Of a stretch of DNA of 6,125 bases, positions 4,767-6,125 are shown piece after piece. Numbering within the stretch: the stretch's first letter is position 1; each line of letters opens with the position of its first letter. A program made the position numbers and the translations under genes. Below the pieces are notes generated by a model. It did not search any database. It had not been told where the DNA came from and worked only from the letters and a program-made list of their open reading frames with translations. Origin of the DNA: Acidobacteriota bacterium (GTDB taxonomy: Bacteria; Acidobacteriota; Terriglobia; Acidiferrales; UBA7541); contig QHYP01000334.1 of assembly GCA_003224195.1 (NCBI GenBank), forward strand, positions 1 through 6,125. Reading direction: 5' to 3'.

Positions 4767-5776
4767 GATGTTTCCGTCAGCGGCCCGCCGAATTGGTAGC
4801 GCATCGCGGAGAGCACTTTGCCGGCGAATTCGTCCTCGCCGCGCGAGGCGAACCGCTGATAGAGCGCCGCGGTCAGCACGGGCGCGGGCGCGGTCGATTC
4901 AATCGCCGCCAAAATCGTCCACCGGCCTTCGCCGGAATCCGAAACGCGTCCCGAAAAGCGCTCGAGGGTGGGTTGGTCGAGCAGAGAGATGGCCGTCAGG
5001 TCCAGCAGCCACGACGCCACGACGCTCCCGCGGCGCCACACTTCCGCGATGTCCGCCAGATTGAAATCGTATTGATAGTGCTCGGGGTCGCGCAGGGGCG
5101 TGGTCTCCGCATCCATGCTGCGCGTCTTCTTGCCCGCGTTGGCGTGCTTGAGAATGTTCAGCCCTTCCGCGTACGCCGCCATCAGCCCGTACTCAATCCC
5201 GTTGTGCACCATCTTCACGAAGTGGCCGGCGCCGGAAGGGCCGCAGTGCATGTAACCCTCTTCCGCCGTCCCACCGGCCTTTTCCCGGCCGGGGGTGCGC
5301 GGCACGCTGCCGCGGCCCGGCGCCAGAGTTTTGAAGATCGGATCGAGGCGCTGCACGACATCCTTCTCGCCGCCGATCATCTGGCAATAGCCACGCTCGA
5401 GTCCCCAGACGCCGCCGCTCGTTCCCACGTCCACGTAGTGAATTCCTTTTGCCGAAAGCTCTTTGGCGCGCCGGATATCGTCAATGTAATAGGAATTTCC
5501 GCCGTCAATCAGGATGTCGCCCTTCGAGAGTTTCGGCGCAAGCTCCGCAATCGTGCTGTCCACCACGGCGGCGGGGACCATCAACCAGACCGCGCGCGGC
5601 GCCTGGAGTTTCTTCACGAATTCGTCGAGTGAGCCGGCGGCGGCCGCGCCTTCACCAGCCATTTGTTTCACCGCGTCCGCGCTGCGATCGAAGACGACGC
5701 ACTGGTGGCGGCCGCGCATCAGCCGCCGCACCATGTTGGCTCCCATCCGGCCGAGACCGATCATTCCGAGCTGCAT
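4763..5776 (-). CDS. gnd: 6-phosphogluconate dehydrogenase (decarboxylating), short GntZ-like type
   Basis: This enzyme oxidatively decarboxylates 6-phosphogluconate to ribulose-5-phosphate and CO2. At 337 residues it belongs to the short bacterial type, lacking most of the C-terminal part of the ~470-residue enzymes. The N-terminal Rossmann fold shows MIGLGRMGANMVRRL (5-19). The second strand ends VVFDRS, with D30 where NADP-preferring enzymes carry NRT; this suggests NAD preference, as reported for some short forms. LIDGGNSYY (89-97), DVGTSGGVWGLERGYCQMIGG (116-136) and GPSGAGHFVKMVHNGIEYGLM (179-199) form the substrate and catalytic site, including K188, H191, N192 and E195. AAGGAG (5792-5787) lies ten bases before the ATG. 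It follows the isomerase gene by 49 bases and overlaps pgl by four. Confidence 0.95.
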   Translation of the reverse strand: MQLGMIGLGRMGANMVRRLMRGRHQCVVFDRSADAVKQMAGEGAAAAGSLDEFVKKLQAPRAVWLMVPAAVVDSTIAELAPKLSKGDILIDGGNSYYIDDIRRAKELSAKGIHYVDVGTSGGVWGLERGYCQMIGGEKDVVQRLDPIFKTLAPGRGSVPRTPGREKAGGTAEEGYMHCGPSGAGHFVKMVHNGIEYGLMAAYAEGLNILKHANAGKKTRSMDAETTPLRDPEHYQYDFNLADIAEVWRRGSVVASWLLDLTAISLLDQPTLERFSGRVSDSGEGRWTILAAIESTAPAPVLTAALYQRFASRGEDEFAGKVLSAMRYQFGGPLTETS

Positions 5777-5786
5777 GGCTCACACG

Positions 5787-5792
5787 CTCCTT
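5787..5792 (-). promoter_or_regulatory. gnd ribosome binding site
   Basis: AAGGAG on the minus strand, ten bases before the gnd ATG at 5776, supports that start. It lies in the 49-bp gap after the isomerase stop codon; no terminator or clear promoter is seen there, so gnd is probably co-transcribed from upstream. Confidence 0.6.
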
Positions 5793-5825
5793 GGTTTGAA
5801 TTCACACGCGTCCCCGCGTTTTCAG

Positions 5826-6125
5826 CTATGCACGGAGTGCGCTTTCAAAGCTGCGCAGCCCGCCAGCCGCGTCTTTGCCCAGTTGCACGCGCAGCACGCG
5901 CCGGCCGCGCTGCGTCAGGGCCTGAAAATCGCCCAGAGCCTGCGCCTTGATCAACTGGGCGAAGCTATAGTCCGTTTCCGGCACGGGCAGCGGCTCTGCC
6001 GGCTCATCCACGAACTGTACGAAAAGTCCGGTATTCGGTCCGCCCTTGTGGAGTTGCCGCGTGGAATGCAGGAACCGCGGACCATAGCCGAGCGTTGTGG
6101 CGAGCAGCGTTTTGTCGCGCAACGT
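5826..6125 (-). CDS. C-terminal end of transaldolase/glucose-6-phosphate isomerase (partial)
   Basis: The last 99 residues of a protein whose start lies beyond the right edge. The segment LGYGPRFLHSTRQLHKGGPNTGLFVQ, followed by PVPETDYSFAQLIKAQALGDFQAL and GRRVLRVQLG, is the typical C-terminus of the phosphoglucose isomerase domain in bifunctional transaldolase/glucose-6-phosphate isomerase proteins. The full fusion would transfer dihydroxyacetone units between sugar phosphates and interconvert glucose-6- and fructose-6-phosphate. Only isomerase sequence is visible, so a stand-alone enzyme of the same subfamily is possible. The frame is open to the edge with no start needed; the stop TAG is at 5828-5826. 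Being first before gnd and pgl fits pentose phosphate operons. Confidence 0.85.
   Translation of the reverse strand, partial: TLRDKTLLATTLGYGPRFLHSTRQLHKGGPNTGLFVQFVDEPAEPLPVPETDYSFAQLIKAQALGDFQALTQRGRRVLRVQLGKDAAGGLRSFESALRA

Noticed and set aside
4077..4799. Plus-strand open frame of 240 codons opposite pgl
   Set aside because: It is a mirror of the conserved pgl reading frame and shows no family features.
4727..5632. Plus-strand open frame of 301 codons opposite gnd
   Set aside because: Its codons are the reverse complement of a conserved gnd gene and the product (rich in Arg, His, Ala) has no recognisable motif.

Overview
All recognisable genes in this window lie on the minus strand, so transcription runs from the right edge (6125) towards base 1. 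High G+C, the gene content and short hairpin repeats between genes suggest a soil-type bacterium, most likely an acidobacterium (Acidobacteriota). That placement rests on gene order and repeat style recalled from such genomes, not on a marker gene.

Right part (2887-6125): a sugar-phosphate operon. In transcription order it holds the C-terminal end of a phosphoglucose isomerase module (probably the bifunctional transaldolase/glucose-6-phosphate isomerase), a short-type 6-phosphogluconate dehydrogenase (gnd), 6-phosphogluconolactonase (pgl) and a class I fructose-bisphosphate aldolase of the DhnA/FbaB type. gnd and pgl overlap by GTGA. The pgl stop codon lies inside the fbaB ribosome binding site. 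Together they link the oxidative pentose phosphate branch to upper glycolysis/gluconeogenesis. Glucose-6-phosphate dehydrogenase (zwf) is not in the window.

Middle (2080-2718): a two-gene toxin-antitoxin-like pair, a DUF433 protein followed by a DUF5615 PIN-like protein (the VapB45/VapC45 type), joined by a TAATG stop-start overlap. Two hairpins follow directly, one abutting the toxin stop codon and one resembling a terminator.

Intergenic island (1516-2158): about 640 bases without a credible gene, holding dispersed repeats. There is a 42-bp sequence present in two identical copies 291 bp apart, a second hairpin of the same design, a short imperfect repeat pair, and the repeated transposase-side end of an insertion sequence.

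Left part (1-1604): an ISNCY-family insertion sequence with a full-length DDE transposase. Its downstream end appears to have been replaced by the terminus of an IS5-family element, whose transposase N-terminus runs off the left edge. The last ~13 codons and the stop of the ISNCY transposase seem to be read from the IS5 end.

I do not see a convincing undescribed multi-gene system. The most unusual items are the hairpin repeat family, the perfect 18-bp hairpin inside the transposase tail, and the IS-into-IS junction.
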